The notes under the pieces are model-generated. The model searched no databases. It had not been told where the DNA came from and saw nothing but the letters and a program-made list of their open reading frames with translations. Of a stretch of DNA of 64,000 bases, positions 13,401 to 26,339 are shown piece after piece. Position 1 is the first letter of the stretch. Each line of letters opens with the position of its first letter. The position numbers and the translations under genes are program-made. The DNA comes from Stercorarius parasiticus (taxonomy: Eukaryota; Chordata; Aves; Charadriiformes; Stercorariidae): NCBI GenBank assembly GCA_013396915.1, contig VWZL01000728.1, positions 372,001 to 436,000 of the forward strand, read 5' to 3'.

Positions 13401-13949
13401 GTAAGTACATAGTCATACTCATTTCCTCTGCGCTTGAACCCAAGGGTTTCTGGGGCTTATCCTGTGTGCTTAGGTTTGGCAGATGTCCATATAATTAGAT
13501 CCTCCAATTTCATCACTTCTTCATATCCAAAATTTCATGTGGGAGGGAAACATAATGAGAGAAATGACTGCAATCTCTATCACGCATATGCCACTTGGCA
13601 GTGCTGGATTGCTTATGACCAGATTATTTGGAGGAGTAGAAGGGAAGATTGACAAACACAAATCCACAGCCTAACGTAATTGAGGTAAATGACTTTGTAC
13701 AGAGAGCAGGATAAACTACACTTGTATCTTGCTTAGCAACAAGTCTAAGCATCCTCACCAAGAGCTTACTGGGGACAGGGATTGTCTGTAGCCCGTAGTG
13801 GATTAGCCGGAAGGAATATAAAATACTGTACCTGCCTCCCACACATGGTGTAAGGCTTAATAAATATTTGCAACATGGTTGAAGATTCCGGCAGGAATGG
13901 GGCTATTACAAATGTGAAGTGCTATTATCAATCTAATGTGCTAAAAATA
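7441..13949. other. Unassigned non-coding sequence
   Basis: About 6.5 kb with no recognisable gene, RNA or transposon. The region has scattered open frames of 60 to 102 codons on both strands and no simple repeat of note. An upstream-AUG-like start with a splice-like context could be drawn almost anywhere, so no exon is proposed. The sequence is unique as far as can be seen by eye. Confidence 0.5.
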
Positions 13950-14345
13950 TTCATTTCTTTACCTCTGACAAAGTGTCCTGTTAACGAGCTATTTCACAAA
14001 TGTCTGAGTGAATTCAGTGTAAAATGATTTATTGCCATGCTTGCAATAACAAAAATATACACATGTTCCCAAAGAAACAAACTCTCACTCAAGGAGCAAT
14101 CTTTGGCAAGGTTCGTAGGTTCTGCTGTTACTTTAACAATTCTTTCTTTCTTCTGCCAAAGCAACTTGCCAAAATGAAATAAGACATGGCCTGTATTTTT
14201 TTAAAGTACTTTATTGCTGTGTGTATTAACTGTTTGGGGTAAGGTAACTTCAGTTGTCCTGCAGTTTTATTGTAATTAAAATTATTATGAAGGTCAAACA
14301 CGCAGGGATTTATTTAATCTTGAAAGTCTGACATGCTGAGTTGAC
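13950..14345. promoter_or_regulatory. Candidate conserved non-coding block
   Basis: The block lacks simple repeats and recognisable transposons. It contains words typical of deeply conserved enhancers: TGTAATTAAAATTATTA near 14270-14286, AACAAT and ACAAAA SOX-like words, and a TTTATTGC word at both 14030 and 14210. No open frame of note crosses it. The call rests only on texture and motif content, both of which occur by chance in AT-rich DNA. Confidence 0.18.
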
Positions 14346-17300
14346 TACACAAAATGTAGGATATATTGGCCTTATTTTTTTTAGTTTGTATATTTAAATC
14401 TGGAACAAAACCCCTTTAACTGGAAATGATCATGTGAAATCCGAGCCTCAAAGGCCACATTGCCATCTCTGGAAATATATTACAGACATACCATAAATCT
14501 AGGCTTCAAAGGGCCTTACACAAGTGTTTGATGAGGTAAAGCACTCCTTCATCCAGGTTATTGATTGTAATTTGAAAGAGAATCTTGAAAACATTTGATG
14601 CTGTAGATGGCTGCATGTGCCTCAATGCACACCTAAAACAAGTCGGCCCTGGGAGGGCCTGAACAGGAGCGCTAGGTTAGTCCATAACAGATAAAATCAT
14701 GTAGTTAACTCAGATTCAATAAACTAGTGGTGGGATCATTTGTTAGTCATAGAATTTTGTCAGCTCACCAGTTGCAGAATCTATTCAGAAAGGAAGATCA
14801 TTTCTCCTCATATGTGTAACTGAGAGGCTTTGTATTTTCCACTACTTTTTGTCTACAGATATGGGAAGTTATGAAAGCAGGGACCCATAAAACTATGGAA
14901 AGGTTGAGTTGTTAAGTAAAATACAGAGAGTAAAATCTAGTTTCTTTGACTATTTTACATTACGCTATTTGGAATAAATTTTGACTCTGAAACCATCAGA
15001 AAAATCATTGGATACTGCCTTTAAATTCTTTGATGGGACTCTAGTGACAAAAAAAAAAATCCTATGTAATTGAGGGTCATAAGTGTGTTTAAAAAAAAAT
15101 TCACCTAGATTTTTTTTTTTTGTTTATAACAGAGTGAGGAACTTGTAACACTCAAAATCCAGTCACCCAGATTTTCAGCAAAACTCTCATGTACATGTGA
15201 ATACTTTCTCAGCTCTGGCTGTCATGTAGTTGCAAGGCTGATACTGAAGTGTGGAATCTCTGCCGAGTTTAAAGGAAAAATTTGAAGATACAGCAATTGT
15301 AAAGCGTAGCTAATCCACAGCTCTTCTGAAGAAATATCTTCTCTGATAGCCTCATCTAACATGAGAAGCTCACCAATTTACAACATTAATTGATTGATAT
15401 TTTTTACTAGTGCTATATGAGAGCAAATGTCAGTTGTCACAGCTGTTATTTTTTCCAACACTTTTCTTCAATATTGGTGTCAATTTCATTGACCATTTAC
15501 CCTGAAAAACACATTGGAAATATTTGTCTTGGTCTGAGTCTCAGCTGGCAAAAATGGCAGCAGTTCCAGTGATGTTAATAGAGAGATGAGGAGCAAAACC
15601 AGCTAGGGACCAAGTTTCTTAATGCTATATCCCACTGCACTCCTGTAGTTTGCTAAATCATGTTTAATGCCCTGCCACAGCCTATTGCAATAGCTGTGAA
15701 TATTGGCCAGTTTCAGAATACTGCAAATGTATTATTTATATCATCAAATTTCTTTTATAAAATACAAAGCAAATTGTACAGACAACCTCCATTATTTCCT
15801 TGTGGCTGGAAGGCAAATCTCTCACTTTCTTTTAGCAGAATATAACTTCCATTGATTTATAGCTTTGCAGATCATTCCTTGTGTGATTGTTGAATTCACT
15901 GTCCAACAGGGACTAGAGAAGCTGTGTGTTTTGGCAAGTGCTATTCATCTTCTATGCTTCAGTCCCCCCGTTACGTTATTCTGATGTCTATGTACTACAG
16001 TAGCAATGATCACTCTAGCTGAACAGGAGGCTGAGATTAGCAGTCCTTCCTCACATGTGGCAAAACACTGGTTTTCAAAGCCTCTGGGAACCTGTAAACC
16101 CCATGAACAAAAAGCTCAACCCTCCTGCCTGAGATGTGAGATAACATCATTGCTACTAGGCTTTGGGGATGGAAGTGGACCTTCAGTTTAGCTTCCCTGG
16201 CAGTTCCACAACCAGATAGCAGCTTTTTCTCCTTGCAAGCAGTTCATATCTCTTTGGACTAAGCTAGGGATATAAAATCCGACAGCAGCAGTGGTGGACA
16301 CCCAAACAGCTTGTCAAGGCTATTTTGGGCAGTCTGAAGTACAGCAAGTTGCACTCAGCCTTTCACATTTTGCACATGGAAAATTCCGAGAAGCAGTTGG
16401 CCCCTGTGGGGTGGTAGTAGAAAGGGAAATGTGAAGACATGCCATCAGTAAACAAATACATGAGCTTTAGGGAATGACATTCTCCTTGAATGCACAGTGA
16501 AATAAGGTTTAACAAGTTTGGTGTACATATTCAGGGGAATGCGCAAAGACCCTACAGACCTTGATGTATAGCTCTAAAAATTCTTTTTGCTGTAACTTTA
16601 CATCTGAAAAAATGCTGAAAGCAACCCTTGGGGTGGGCAATCATTACTTACAACACAAAGCACAAAGAAATGGAAGTGCAAATCAGGGTACTGGGGAGTC
16701 GGGGGGGAAGCACAGCACAGAGGAAAATATCAAAATGTTTTTAAATAGGTTTCTGTGTCTTGGCTGGTTGTTCACTAAGTGCTTCAGACGCTACAGACGC
16801 TCTGACTGATACAACGATTCTTCAAAAAAAATTTGCTCCAAATGGTGCCTTTCTAACATAACCAAAAATAATATTGGAGTAGTTTAGATTCCCTATCGTT
16901 TGAACTGAAACATAACTTGGAAAATATGGAGAGCATGTTCTGAGAACTGCTATAAGAATGCAAGGAATAAACCAGTATATTTTCATGCTGGCATAATTTT
17001 GCCACAAATAGGTGGTCATTACTAATCCTTTGAATGGCTTGTTAGTGCATGGTTGATTGAAATTCAAGAATAACTTGTAAATATGCATCATTCTGCATAT
17101 TTTGTTCAATAGTTAAACCACTGTCATTTCAGAAAAGAAATATTTTTTTATTAATTGTATGGCAGGTAAATACTTGTATTTCACACTGGGGAGGAATTAG
17201 AGGTTAATGTCTTCCTAGGATTAGAGTTATTTTAGAGAAAATGGTGGGAATAATGCTAGAATAGTGATATTTTAAAACTGAAATCCCATTGCTTTGCATT

Positions 17301-17859
17301 ATGGTATGATCATGAAATACAATGTGAATGGTTTAACTAATTTACGTGGGTTAATGAATTTACTTGCACTTCTCAGCTGTGAAAACTTCAGCCAAGGACT
17401 TTGAACTTCAGAACTGGAAAAGCGTGGCACTAAAATTCATAGTAAACCATACATGAACAGAATAAAATCGCTTCTTTAATACACCATATTTGTTTTCAGT
17501 GTTTCTGTTTTCACTGGGAGAGCTTCACTCTTTTTCTTGCTTACTGTAAAGTTTCATTGTAGATATTTTGCAGCAGGAGGGCTTGTGAGTCTGAGCTGGC
17601 TTGCCTGGACATTGTGTGGTACTGTGGTACCTCTGTTTGACATGAGAAAAAGGCAGTAAATCTGTTCAACATTTTTCTCTTGTTTTGCGGAGAGGTATTG
17701 CTTCTATTTTGCACAGGAACATCTTTATAGCTTGTAAAAAGAATGTGGATAAAATACCCACTTGAAGGGGGTTTCCATCTTGCAAAGGAAAGACTGCATG
17801 TTCCTGTAGCCATCACTTGATATGAGAACAAGGTGTCAGGGCATTTCTTTTCTACATGC
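14346..17859. other. Unassigned non-coding sequence
   Basis: Apart from the homopolymer cluster near 15.1 kb, nothing is recognisable. Short open frames (61 to 96 codons) at 15.66, 16.0, 16.56, 16.82 and 17.54 kb are on mixed strands and have no family features. Confidence 0.5.
15049..15121. repeat. Homopolymer cluster (A11, A9, T12)
   Basis: Within about 70 bp there are runs of 11 A (15049-15059), 9 A (15091-15099) and 12 T (15110-15121). The A and T runs are complementary and could pair in single strands. This is low-complexity sequence with no attached element recognised. Confidence 0.85.
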
Positions 17860-18265
17860 TAGATTACTAGGGACCTTGTGAACAAATGGAGGGTAGTCCA
17901 GAGGGGAACAGCAGAAAGATGGTAAAGGACTTGGAAAATGGAAATTGCAAGGGTGATAAAGAGGATTGACCATCTAGCACTTAGAGAAGAGGAGACATAA
18001 CTGTCTATACATACATAAAGGGATATTACAGAGAGAACTGGGACTAATTATTCTCTCGAGTCATCGAAGGCAGAACAAGACTAATGGATTTAGGATGCTG
18101 CAGGGAAAATGTCAGTTTAACATTAGGAAATATTTTGGGTAGAGGAACAATCAAGACTATGTATGATACTCTCAAGGTGAGTTGGGTAGGATTTCCATCA
18201 CTGAACTTGTTCAAGTGCAAGGCTAGACATCAGTCTGAGGTAACAGATTTTATTGTGCTCCACAG
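17860..18265 (+). mobile_element. Diverged CR1 LINE fragment, 3' region
   Basis: This is an old copy of the 3' part of a CR1-family non-LTR retrotransposon in plus orientation. Several blocks appear in the order of the CR1 3' end. 'Ccagaggggaacagcagaaagatgg' -type sequence lies near 17900. An 'agaagaggagac' block lies near 17985, and 'attctctcgagtcatc' near 18050. Next come 'ggacaagact'-like sequence with a following CAGGGAAA at 18073-18108, then 'acattaggaaatattt' near 18120. A 'ccatcactgaacttgttcaa' block lies near 18195. Many substitutions and small indels separate it from the consensus I remember, so it is far older than the copy at 28 kb. The terminal microsatellite and last segment are absent or unrecognisable. 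No reverse transcriptase reading frame is present. Confidence 0.85.
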
Positions 18266-19205
18266 TCTACCAGAACTAAAAAGCCTTGGTCCTGCAAACC
18301 TTCATGTACGAAGGTAATCCTCATAAAGCCAGAAGTCTTTGTTTGATTAAGAGTTGCCTGTACTGTGCCATATACTTTAATAAATCTTTAAGGGGTGTGA
18401 GATGTGCTAGCCCCTTTCCCAAAGAAGCAAATTCACAGGTAGTAGTTATTTACACAAATTGCAAGACATGGTAAATCTTGTGGGGTTTTCCACATCAAAA
18501 TCAAGAAATGTTTATCTCTTTCTCATGAAAAAGCTTATTCAATAAAGTATCTTTCATTTTCTATGTGCACTTTATGGGTTGTTTTACATATTTAAACCCA
18601 ACAGAAATCCTACTTTCTGAAATTCATATTCAAATGGAATATCTACCTACTGGTTGTCTGAATTTAGTTCTCTATTGTGATTTTTTTTTCATTCAAATGT
18701 AGAGATGTTTTAACCTAGGTATATGGTTTTTAAGCCAACCTCCAAAAATGTGTCTCACACAAGACTGTTCCCACAATAATTATGTGAAGAATTTCAATAA
18801 GTGGGCAAAATAGCCTATTTGTGTGTAGTGCCATTATAGAATCCATGTGACCGGTTTGTTCTCTGCATCAGTATTTCAGGAGACTTTTGGTCAAGGACAG
18901 TCATTCTGCTTTTACTAGTAATTGCTCAGTCTCAACTGAAACTCCAAAAAATGCTAATGAGTTTAATGAATCAAAACTTTCATTGCCTGCCTGCTTCTAC
19001 ATGTGTCAAACTCTGGGGAAATTAAGGTGCCGACAGTGTTTGATGAACATGATAAAATCACAATCCTCTCTAGAAACCAGACTTACAGCTGCAAATGGAG
19101 AGAATGATACAGCTTTCTTTGCTTAAGGGAAGGAGTAGTGGCTAGCCACCATGATGAAAAGGTGCCATACAAATTGCCAAAAAGAATTGTGTATTATATA
19201 GTCCT

Positions 19206-19234
19206 ATGAAATATATGAAATACATGAAATACAT
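19206..19234. repeat. Short tandem repeat, 9-bp unit, about three copies
   Basis: The unit ATGAAATAC (first copy ATGAAATAT) is repeated about three times in direct tandem. It is a minor minisatellite-like array with no associated gene. Confidence 0.8.
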
Positions 19235-22167
19235 AGGGATATTGGTCCTAACTCTCACAATTACATCAGACCTGGGAATCTTCCATTCTCCTAATTGGCA
19301 TTGTGTGATCTCCCCTTTGAACTGATGATGGTTTTTCATATGAGATAGGAAAGCTGTGGATGTCTTTGAGCATCCTTAAGCTTGAGGATAGTAATCTCCT
19401 TGTTTTTAAATCAGGTATTTCTTTCTGGAATAGACAGTGGAAGAAGGAACTGGTAATTCATCCAAGAGCTACACTGAAAGATACGGCATTCCAGGAGCAA
19501 TTTTCCCTCTGAAATAACTTTACCTGTCCTTATTAACAATTTTGAGAAAATATAATAAAAACTGAGGTGTCAGAAATAGCGTTAAGATAGAGTTAAATCT
19601 GTCCCAAGGAAAAAAAATAATCATATCTAACCCTAGTTTGGAGGTAGCGCAGATTTGTGAGTATAAGTCTCCAGTAAGCAAAGAATATTTTCAAAGGTAT
19701 TCCTGAGGAAAACCACGGAAACAGCTTTTCCTGCAACCTTTGTATCCAGTCACCTCAGCTGAAGGTTTAAGCATGGGGCGTGGGTGAAAAGCAGAATGGT
19801 ACTCCAAGGACTTTTTACCCATAAGTGAATCTCCAAAGGGGAAAAATAGTTATTTGTCAATTCCATAAAATGCTTCTCCCTAACTTTCATGGAGGACTAC
19901 ACATTTGCCTGTGGGTTAAGCATTTCTTTCTGATTTTTTTGCCCATTACTTGTTGGATTTGGAGCCAGGATCTTGTTGACTTTTGATAGCTCTCAGTTCA
20001 GGTCTTGGATAGGACAATGAACAAGAGCATCTTCTGAACCTCTGTTGGAAATGTGTCCAAAAAAGACATACATGGGTAAAGCTTTTTCTTGGGTTATCAA
20101 AACTTCCCCACAGTGATTGAAGTAGCCCTTGAAAACATAGTTCATTAAAATGCCTGAAATGTGAAGCTTTGGAATCCCAGCTCCTTGGCCTGATCTTTAA
20201 AGAGAGCAGTGGATTATTTAATCAGAAATTTTGACCAGGTATTTTGTGAGGAAGCTTGATTTTAAAAATAACACCCGTGAGATGAAAGGGGTGTGTTCAA
20301 AACGAAAAGAGGGGCGAACAGCTATTCCTTTCACCAGGCATTCTCACACAGGTAAAAAAGCTATTGGCAACATCGCTGGATGTCCTTTCAGCCACTGAGT
20401 TTGCTCTACATGGAGAGGAGCAGGAAATGCTTGACCAATATTTGATACAAACCTGATTAATTAATTCCAGAAATATTTTCTCTGTACAAAAAGACAGCAT
20501 AATCCAATTCTTTTTCTGGCAGTTATTAATGAGCACGTACACATACATGTTTAAAGTATTGATGAGATATGCTAATCTCAATAGAGATAAGAAAGAATTT
20601 GCAAGCTGGATTCATTTATAAGTCTATCAGCAGTACACATTTGTCATTGATACATATCTAATAAACTATGTATGGAAGACATCTTGATAACTCACTTCCA
20701 ATAAAGTTTTTGCAGCGCTGGCATAATGCCTTAACTCGTTCCCATTGTATCCTTATAATTTACAGCTGAGTGGATCTAACCTGGGAAGTTCTCAGTATTC
20801 AGGCTAAGTAATAAATAGAAGCTGTCTTTTTCTTTGGTATAAATACAACAGCGCAGACTTTGTAGCTATATTCTGCATAGACAGCAAGTTCACAAATCAA
20901 TGTGTGCCAAGTATATCCAGTTCTGATTATGCATTGTATCCTGCTGTACAGTGTAAATAAAGTACTTCTTAGCAAGCATTCTTCACACAGGAGACAAAAC
21001 ACAAACATGGTTAAAGATCTGATCAAAGTCTGAGCTAGTCATGTCAGGCATGTACTATCAAACGTCAGCTCTTCAGACCACAGGGTCCAGAGGAAACATC
21101 TCCTACCCCTTCAGAAATACTTCCCTGACTTCTACAGTGAACTGCAGCATGTGTTACACAATGCGTCGTATTATTCACTTACAGTGTAGGTGTCTTTTTT
21201 GTTAAAATCCTGTCATGGGATCCAGTTGCTGACAATTGATTCTCTCTGACTGTGTACTTCTCCTGCATAGATTGTCTGAAGGCATAGGGTTCATGACTGA
21301 CTTATGGATTTAATTTACTTTTGTCACAAGCTTTATTTTATAATGGTGAATTCTTGATCAAAAAAGTCAGGTCACGTTTAGAAGACATAAGGAAATCTGA
21401 TTTTTTTCACCTTAAAGAGTTTTCCTATTTTGTTTATGCAATCTATATTTTGTGGTTCACTGAAGGCCTGTCTCCTTCAGAATTGCCTACCTATGGCCAA
21501 ATTTGATTCATCAGTTTTCCTGAGCACATGGTTAGGAGTAAAGATTGTTCCAAGTATAAAAAAAATTAATCACTCCTGATTTAAACCAAAAAAAGCTCAG
21601 ATTAACTCTGAATTAATCCAGACAGGCTCCTATAAACTTTATAGTTAGGCTGCAATGCTAGGAGACACGTGCTTAGGAAAACTTCCAAACTTTGGTAAAA
21701 GACAATAGCAAGATTCATCCTGATACTACAGAACTTTGATCAGGTTCCTGGTCTTCCGATTTGACAATTAGTAATTTGTTCTTGCAAAGAGTCCTCAGAA
21801 TAATTCTTTGAGGACTACCAGTTACTTTGAAATGGTACATATAGTCTTTTTTAGAAAATGTCTTTGGCAAAAAAAGCATTTTCACAGCACACAGGAGTGG
21901 TTTTAGTCTTACCGACTAACAGAAAGACAAGTATTTCACTTTCTCATACTACTCAGCGTGTAGGAGGAAGAAAAGATGGAAGGGTGGGTGTCTGGATGAT
22001 CTTATACTCATTCGAGTAGGGTTTTAGTGTATCACTTCCATCTCTGATCAGGGGGGATTATCAGGATTTCGTTTCAGTGGAGGCACAGTTCTAAAACAAT
22101 ACTCACAAGTATCTGAACACAGAAGAAAATTCACCTTCAAAGCCCTAAAGAAGATGCAAGAGAAGGT

Positions 22168-22189
22168 GCATTTACATTGCATTTACATT
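22168..22189. repeat. Perfect 11-bp tandem duplication
   Basis: TGCATTTACAT occurs twice head to tail without a mismatch (22168-22178 and 22179-22189). TGCAT/ATGCA is a partial POU octamer-like word, so a paired binding site is possible. A chance replication-slippage duplication is more likely. Confidence 0.85.
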
Positions 22190-22889
22190 TTAAATTTTTA
22201 TTCTAAATCCAGCACAAGGTACCTGAAGGAGTAAGGACTATTTCAAAATTCATATGAAGTTTTGGATCTGGAATCCTAGCATATTTCCTGTTGAGGGAGT
22301 ACATACATCATAAAATGTCATCATCACTTGCCACATTTATTATGCAGATCATCCTCTTGAACTATGGCAATAGATGATTTCTGCCTCTTGGGATGTTCAG
22401 GACTTAGACCACGTTGAATGATAATGGTTTGTGCAGAACCTTGCACCGCTGCTCTTCTTACAGCGTTGATTTGTGGATAAAGACAGGGCCTTTTTTTCTT
22501 TTTTTTTCCTATACAAGCTGACAATCAACACTTCCAGAGCACTTAAATTAATACAGAAAGAAAAAAAAAGTTCAGATGAGTTTACAGCACAGTTTTACAT
22601 CAAAGTTCTACCAATGCATTATGCATCTCTCTTCTCTTTTGAATATTCCTTACGTGCCTTCCCCCATACTCCTAAACAGAAATAGCTTCTTTCATCATGC
22701 AATTGGCATAAATAGCAGCAGGACCAATTTGGTGAAACTTTTATATTAATTTCTGTATAAAGGCCATTTTACTTTATGGAAAAAGAAAAGATCACCACAA
22801 GTTGATTGCTCTGAATTCTGGATTCTCTACTGCAAGCTATTAATTTGTAGATCTTACTCAAAATAAGCGTGAATCTATATTTTCAGTAG

Positions 22890-23060
22890 CACTTTATGGG
22901 TAGCATGTGATTCGCATTTCACAGCAGCCAACTAATTTTTTTAAACAATTGATTTGATATTAAATTTGTGCTGCGATCTCAAAGCCTTTCCAACAACTAA
23001 TTTACAGCCAGACTTAATTATCAAATGTCAGTTCAGCTGTAATGATTTGGATCTTTAAAA
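22890..23060. promoter_or_regulatory. Candidate cis-regulatory block (homeodomain plus E-box words)
   Basis: A repeat-free segment directly upstream of two ancient retroposon remnants. It holds TTAATTA at 23014-23020, a CAAATG E-box immediately after it, and a CAGCTG E-box at 23034-23039. Further AACTAATTT words lie near 22930 and 22996. Homeodomain and bHLH sites spaced this closely are a common enhancer arrangement, but conservation could not be tested. Confidence 0.2.
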
Positions 23061-23304
23061 AGAAAAAAGAAATTATTGTCTTAATCAGATGGTGGTTCTG
23101 CAAATAAAGCTTTTAAACTAGAGCCTTTAAATCCTAGATAGGAATCTAGAGCATGCAGTGACACAATGAGCACTTTGAACTCTGCTTCCAGACTATTGCT
23201 TGAAAGAGACATCAATTGATCCATTACTGTACCCTGTCCATACCTCTGTTCCCAGAGTAATAATTGGGTACATATGCAGAGATATTTATCTACCTGAGTC
23301 TGAA

Positions 23305-23455
23305 AAAGTTTCAGATGGAGACTCCACAGACCCTCTGGTTGGTCTGTCCCTGAGCTGCAGCAGGCCTCTAGCCAAGAAGTTTTTTCTAATGTTTAAGCTA
23401 AACATCTCTGGTTGCATCAGCTGATAGGTACAAATCCCTGTAACTTGTCATCTTC
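23305..23455 (-). mobile_element. Diverged CR1 LINE fragment, inverted
   Basis: Read on the minus strand this is a piece of the CR1 3' region. On the plus strand the diagnostic blocks appear reversed. These are 'gatggagactccacagaccctct' -type sequence at 23314-23336, 'aagaagttttttctaatgt' at 23376-23394, 'aagctaaacatctctgg' after it, and 'aacttgtcatcttcag' at 23442-23457. They match the reverse complement of the CR1 segment around the 'ggtggagtcaccatccctgg' and 'attaggaaaaatttcttc' motifs. It is heavily diverged, with both ends eroded. The overlapping 74-codon plus-strand open frame is an accident of this remnant. Confidence 0.75.
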
Positions 23456-23584
23456 AGATTCATAAGCAGCAAAACCTGAGGCATGTTACCATGTCTTAAG
23501 CCAGGTGCAGAGTATGTTTAAAGAGGCTTAAGAAGTTATATGATTGTTGATTACGGTGCAAGAACAACATTTAGAAGAAACATC

Positions 23585-23750
23585 CAACACTAAAACCCTG
23601 AATTTGGATTCCTCAGACGTGCTGTGGATTTCCTGTGTAGCCTTGGGCAAGGTCCTTCACCTTTAAAGTGGCTGATTTCCTATCAAAAAGGCACAAAGAC
23701 TTTACTGTAGCAGCCTTTATGTTTGGTGAGGAAAGATCACAAAATATCCA
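23585..23750 (+). mobile_element. Ancient MIR-like (CORE) SINE remnant
   Basis: The most telling block is 'ctgtgtagccttgggcaagg' at 23632-23651, followed by 'ccttcaccttt' and 'ggctgatttccta'. These correspond in order and spacing to the MIR segment around 'ctgtgtgaccttgggcaagtcacttaacctctc' and 'cagtttcctcatc'. Upstream, 'ttggattcctcagacgtgctgtgg' lines up with the MIR 'ttcgaatcctggctctgcc' part. Downstream, 'tttggtgaggaaagat' fits the MIR 'gttgtgaggattaaat' part. This is an old amniote-wide element, strongly decayed and not functional as a retroposon. Confidence 0.72.
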
Positions 23751-26339
23751 GGGAAATAGTACATCCTTCTTTAAATCTCGGTTTCAGTAGCTCACCGTTG
23801 CCAAGGACTCAGCAGCTGCCCTTGAATCTTTTTTCCCCTTTCTCTTCCTACACGTTTTTTTCTCCTCCCGATATATGTATTTACATTGTAAAGCAACAAG
23901 GGTATTGAAAGGAACAGTCAGTTCAAGATGAAATCCCTAGCTGCTAGGTCAGCAATTACCTTGTTTTCAGAAATTCTACATTAGTTTGAAATGTTGTTTG
24001 AGGTTCAGTGTCTTTCAGATTAAATTGACATTTAAAAAAAGGAGAAATATTCATTCTCTCCTAACCTTTGGAAATAACGTTGGGTTCAGACAGTACTATC
24101 TGCCTCCCTGCTACTTGTTTCTTATCATTTTCTACAGTGCCCAGGCTATTATTCTCTTTAACCTCTGAAATGTGTTGATGAGCTAGGTGCCAAACACCAG
24201 AAGCACTTTGGTAAAAGAGCAGTAGTGACCCACAATACATTTGATTTTGTTTCTTGGCATTTCTGTCATCATTATTTGACTGCATGAAAATTGTAAAAAA
24301 AAATAACCTGTACAGTACTGGCAGAGAGCCTGCAAAGAACATTCATCCCAGGATCCTGCATAAATGCCAACCAGTTAATTGCATGGTCCCCACCTGGCTT
24401 CCCTGCAGTTTGGGGGTTTTTTCCCCTCAAGGTGTGGGGATGAAGTTTTACTCCCCTTTCAACTGTTTTTTTAGTCTGATTTTGATTCACTCAATTTCTT
24501 TCTTTCAGAAAATGCCTTTTACCAGTTCATACAGGCTATTCGCTCTGCAGATTTTGCGCTGCTCCAGAAGTCTTGTTCTTCAGTGAAGAGCCGCTTGACC
24601 CTCAATCCAGGGAAAATGAATGTTTAAGGGGAAATGTTTCACTTTGCAGCGAGGATGTACAACCCACTCTGTGCTGAAGAGGGGAAAAAGCCTTCAAAAC
24701 ACGGCAGATCCCCTAGTTACACGTCCCCTAAAGACCTTTGTTTCCCCACTGCCTTACAGATGGTCTTTCCATCTGTATCACTGAAGAGCTGAAATAAATT
24801 TCCTCCATAGTCAATGTCTTCTTCTGGAGTGAATGTTAAAGTGATCCGTTGTACCTGAAAATGGCTATGAGTGCAATGACCAGTTAAGTAGAAAATTAGG
24901 TTCCTGATGTAATTTCAACCTTTTCTTATAGCACTGGAACCACAGCAAGCTACCAAGTGCCATCTGCAGTCTTTTCTTCCCATTTTCGATGTCTGAGTGA
25001 TCAATCTTCAGTGATTATTTTTATGAACCATTACAACCACTGCTCTCCTGGGGGACAATACTGTTCGCAAGTCCAAGGATGAAGCTCACTAGAGATGTAG
25101 GTAAACCTTTCAGGCAATTCAAAGGCTTTTTATTGCCAGCCCTCTACTAATTCAGGGTTTTTTTGCCAAAAGTATCCTAGCCCAGTTCAAGTATTGACCC
25201 TGTAAATGGAGAGCAGCTAAAGTATCTTTAAAATCCATTAGGACTCTACAATCATCTTATGATCTAAATGTCTTCAAAATAATACCAGTGACAGCCTTCA
25301 TTTTAAAACCATAGATACGGATTATAAGTACCTTGGAACAGGGAGTCCAAAAGCAGTAAGAACTGCAATGGGTCAGATGCCCTGTTTTCTGACAGGGCAC
25401 AATGTTGGCAACGCTCTTGGCTCAATGCCTGAACTCATGATACCTTTTCCATCAAGCTGCTACTGTAAGTTGTGAACTTGGTTTGCTCTAGTAACTTCTT
25501 CAGGAAGGATCTAATTTCTCTAATAACTGACTTTTGACCAGGTATTAATGTGCCATTCGTTGATGATAGAACTGCTATTGCCTCCAGTACCACAGAAATG
25601 TTAAAAATGAATGTGATAAAAAGAACATGCCTGAGAAACAGCAAAAATCTACTACATTCCTGTGAAATGATGCAGTAGGCAAAAATATTCTCTACACAGG
25701 GATGGCAGTAGCCTAAAAAACTTTCGTTGCTTATCTCTCCATAATCTTGTCACCGGGAAAACACTTTGCAAATGTAGATACTCCCCACGTAATACATTCT
25801 CTATAGCTCAGCTCATTGAAATCAGAAAATAAGTCCAGGTCACCATCTGGCTGAAGATGAAAGACTCAGGTTTTTCTTCTTGGCGTACAATTTGTTACCT
25901 CGTTGCTGTGCAGCAAGTGACAACTTGATACAGAAATGTTAGTTGTTTGGGTTTTTTGTTTCTTACCCTAATTAGTTTGCTTTATTTTTCACTTACCTTG
26001 GAATAAAACATACAAATATGGACAATTCCCCAGAGCGACAGGTATGCGTATTACAGTGGTTGCCTCGTAGTCGTAGCTGCCTGCTGGAAGTGTTGAATCT
26101 GAGCTAGTGGTCCCTGTGAGCAGTGACAAACATACGAGATAGGTCAGTATAAGAAGGGAGCGGTTTTCACTATTTTGCTGTGACTGGCTGCAAATATTTG
26201 ACAGCTGGGAGCCAAACCAGGTTTGTTCTTAGTGGTTTACAAGTTTACAATGACAAAATGAATAATGCTTTCTAACTGTAGTTTTTCCCATATGTATTTT
26301 TTGTAATAACACAACTTTGTAACAGTAAAAACAGCAGCA
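23751..26339. other. Unassigned non-coding sequence
   Basis: No recognisable gene or transposon. Several short open frames overlap at 24.0-24.6 kb on both strands (60 to 110 codons). The plus-strand one is rich in Phe, Ser and Leu, as expected of chance pyrimidine-rich sequence. Nothing else stands out. Confidence 0.5.

Larger units (their letters stand above)
18266..22889. other. Unassigned non-coding sequence
   Basis: About 4.6 kb of unique-looking AT-rich DNA with scattered short open frames and no recognisable gene or transposon. Two small tandem repeats, at 19206-19234 and 22168-22189, are listed separately. A T-rich run lies near 22490-22508. Confidence 0.5.

Noticed and set aside
24254..24586. 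Open frame of 110 codons, plus strand
   Set aside because: It overlaps opposed open frames and has no motif. The composition is that of pyrimidine-rich chance sequence.
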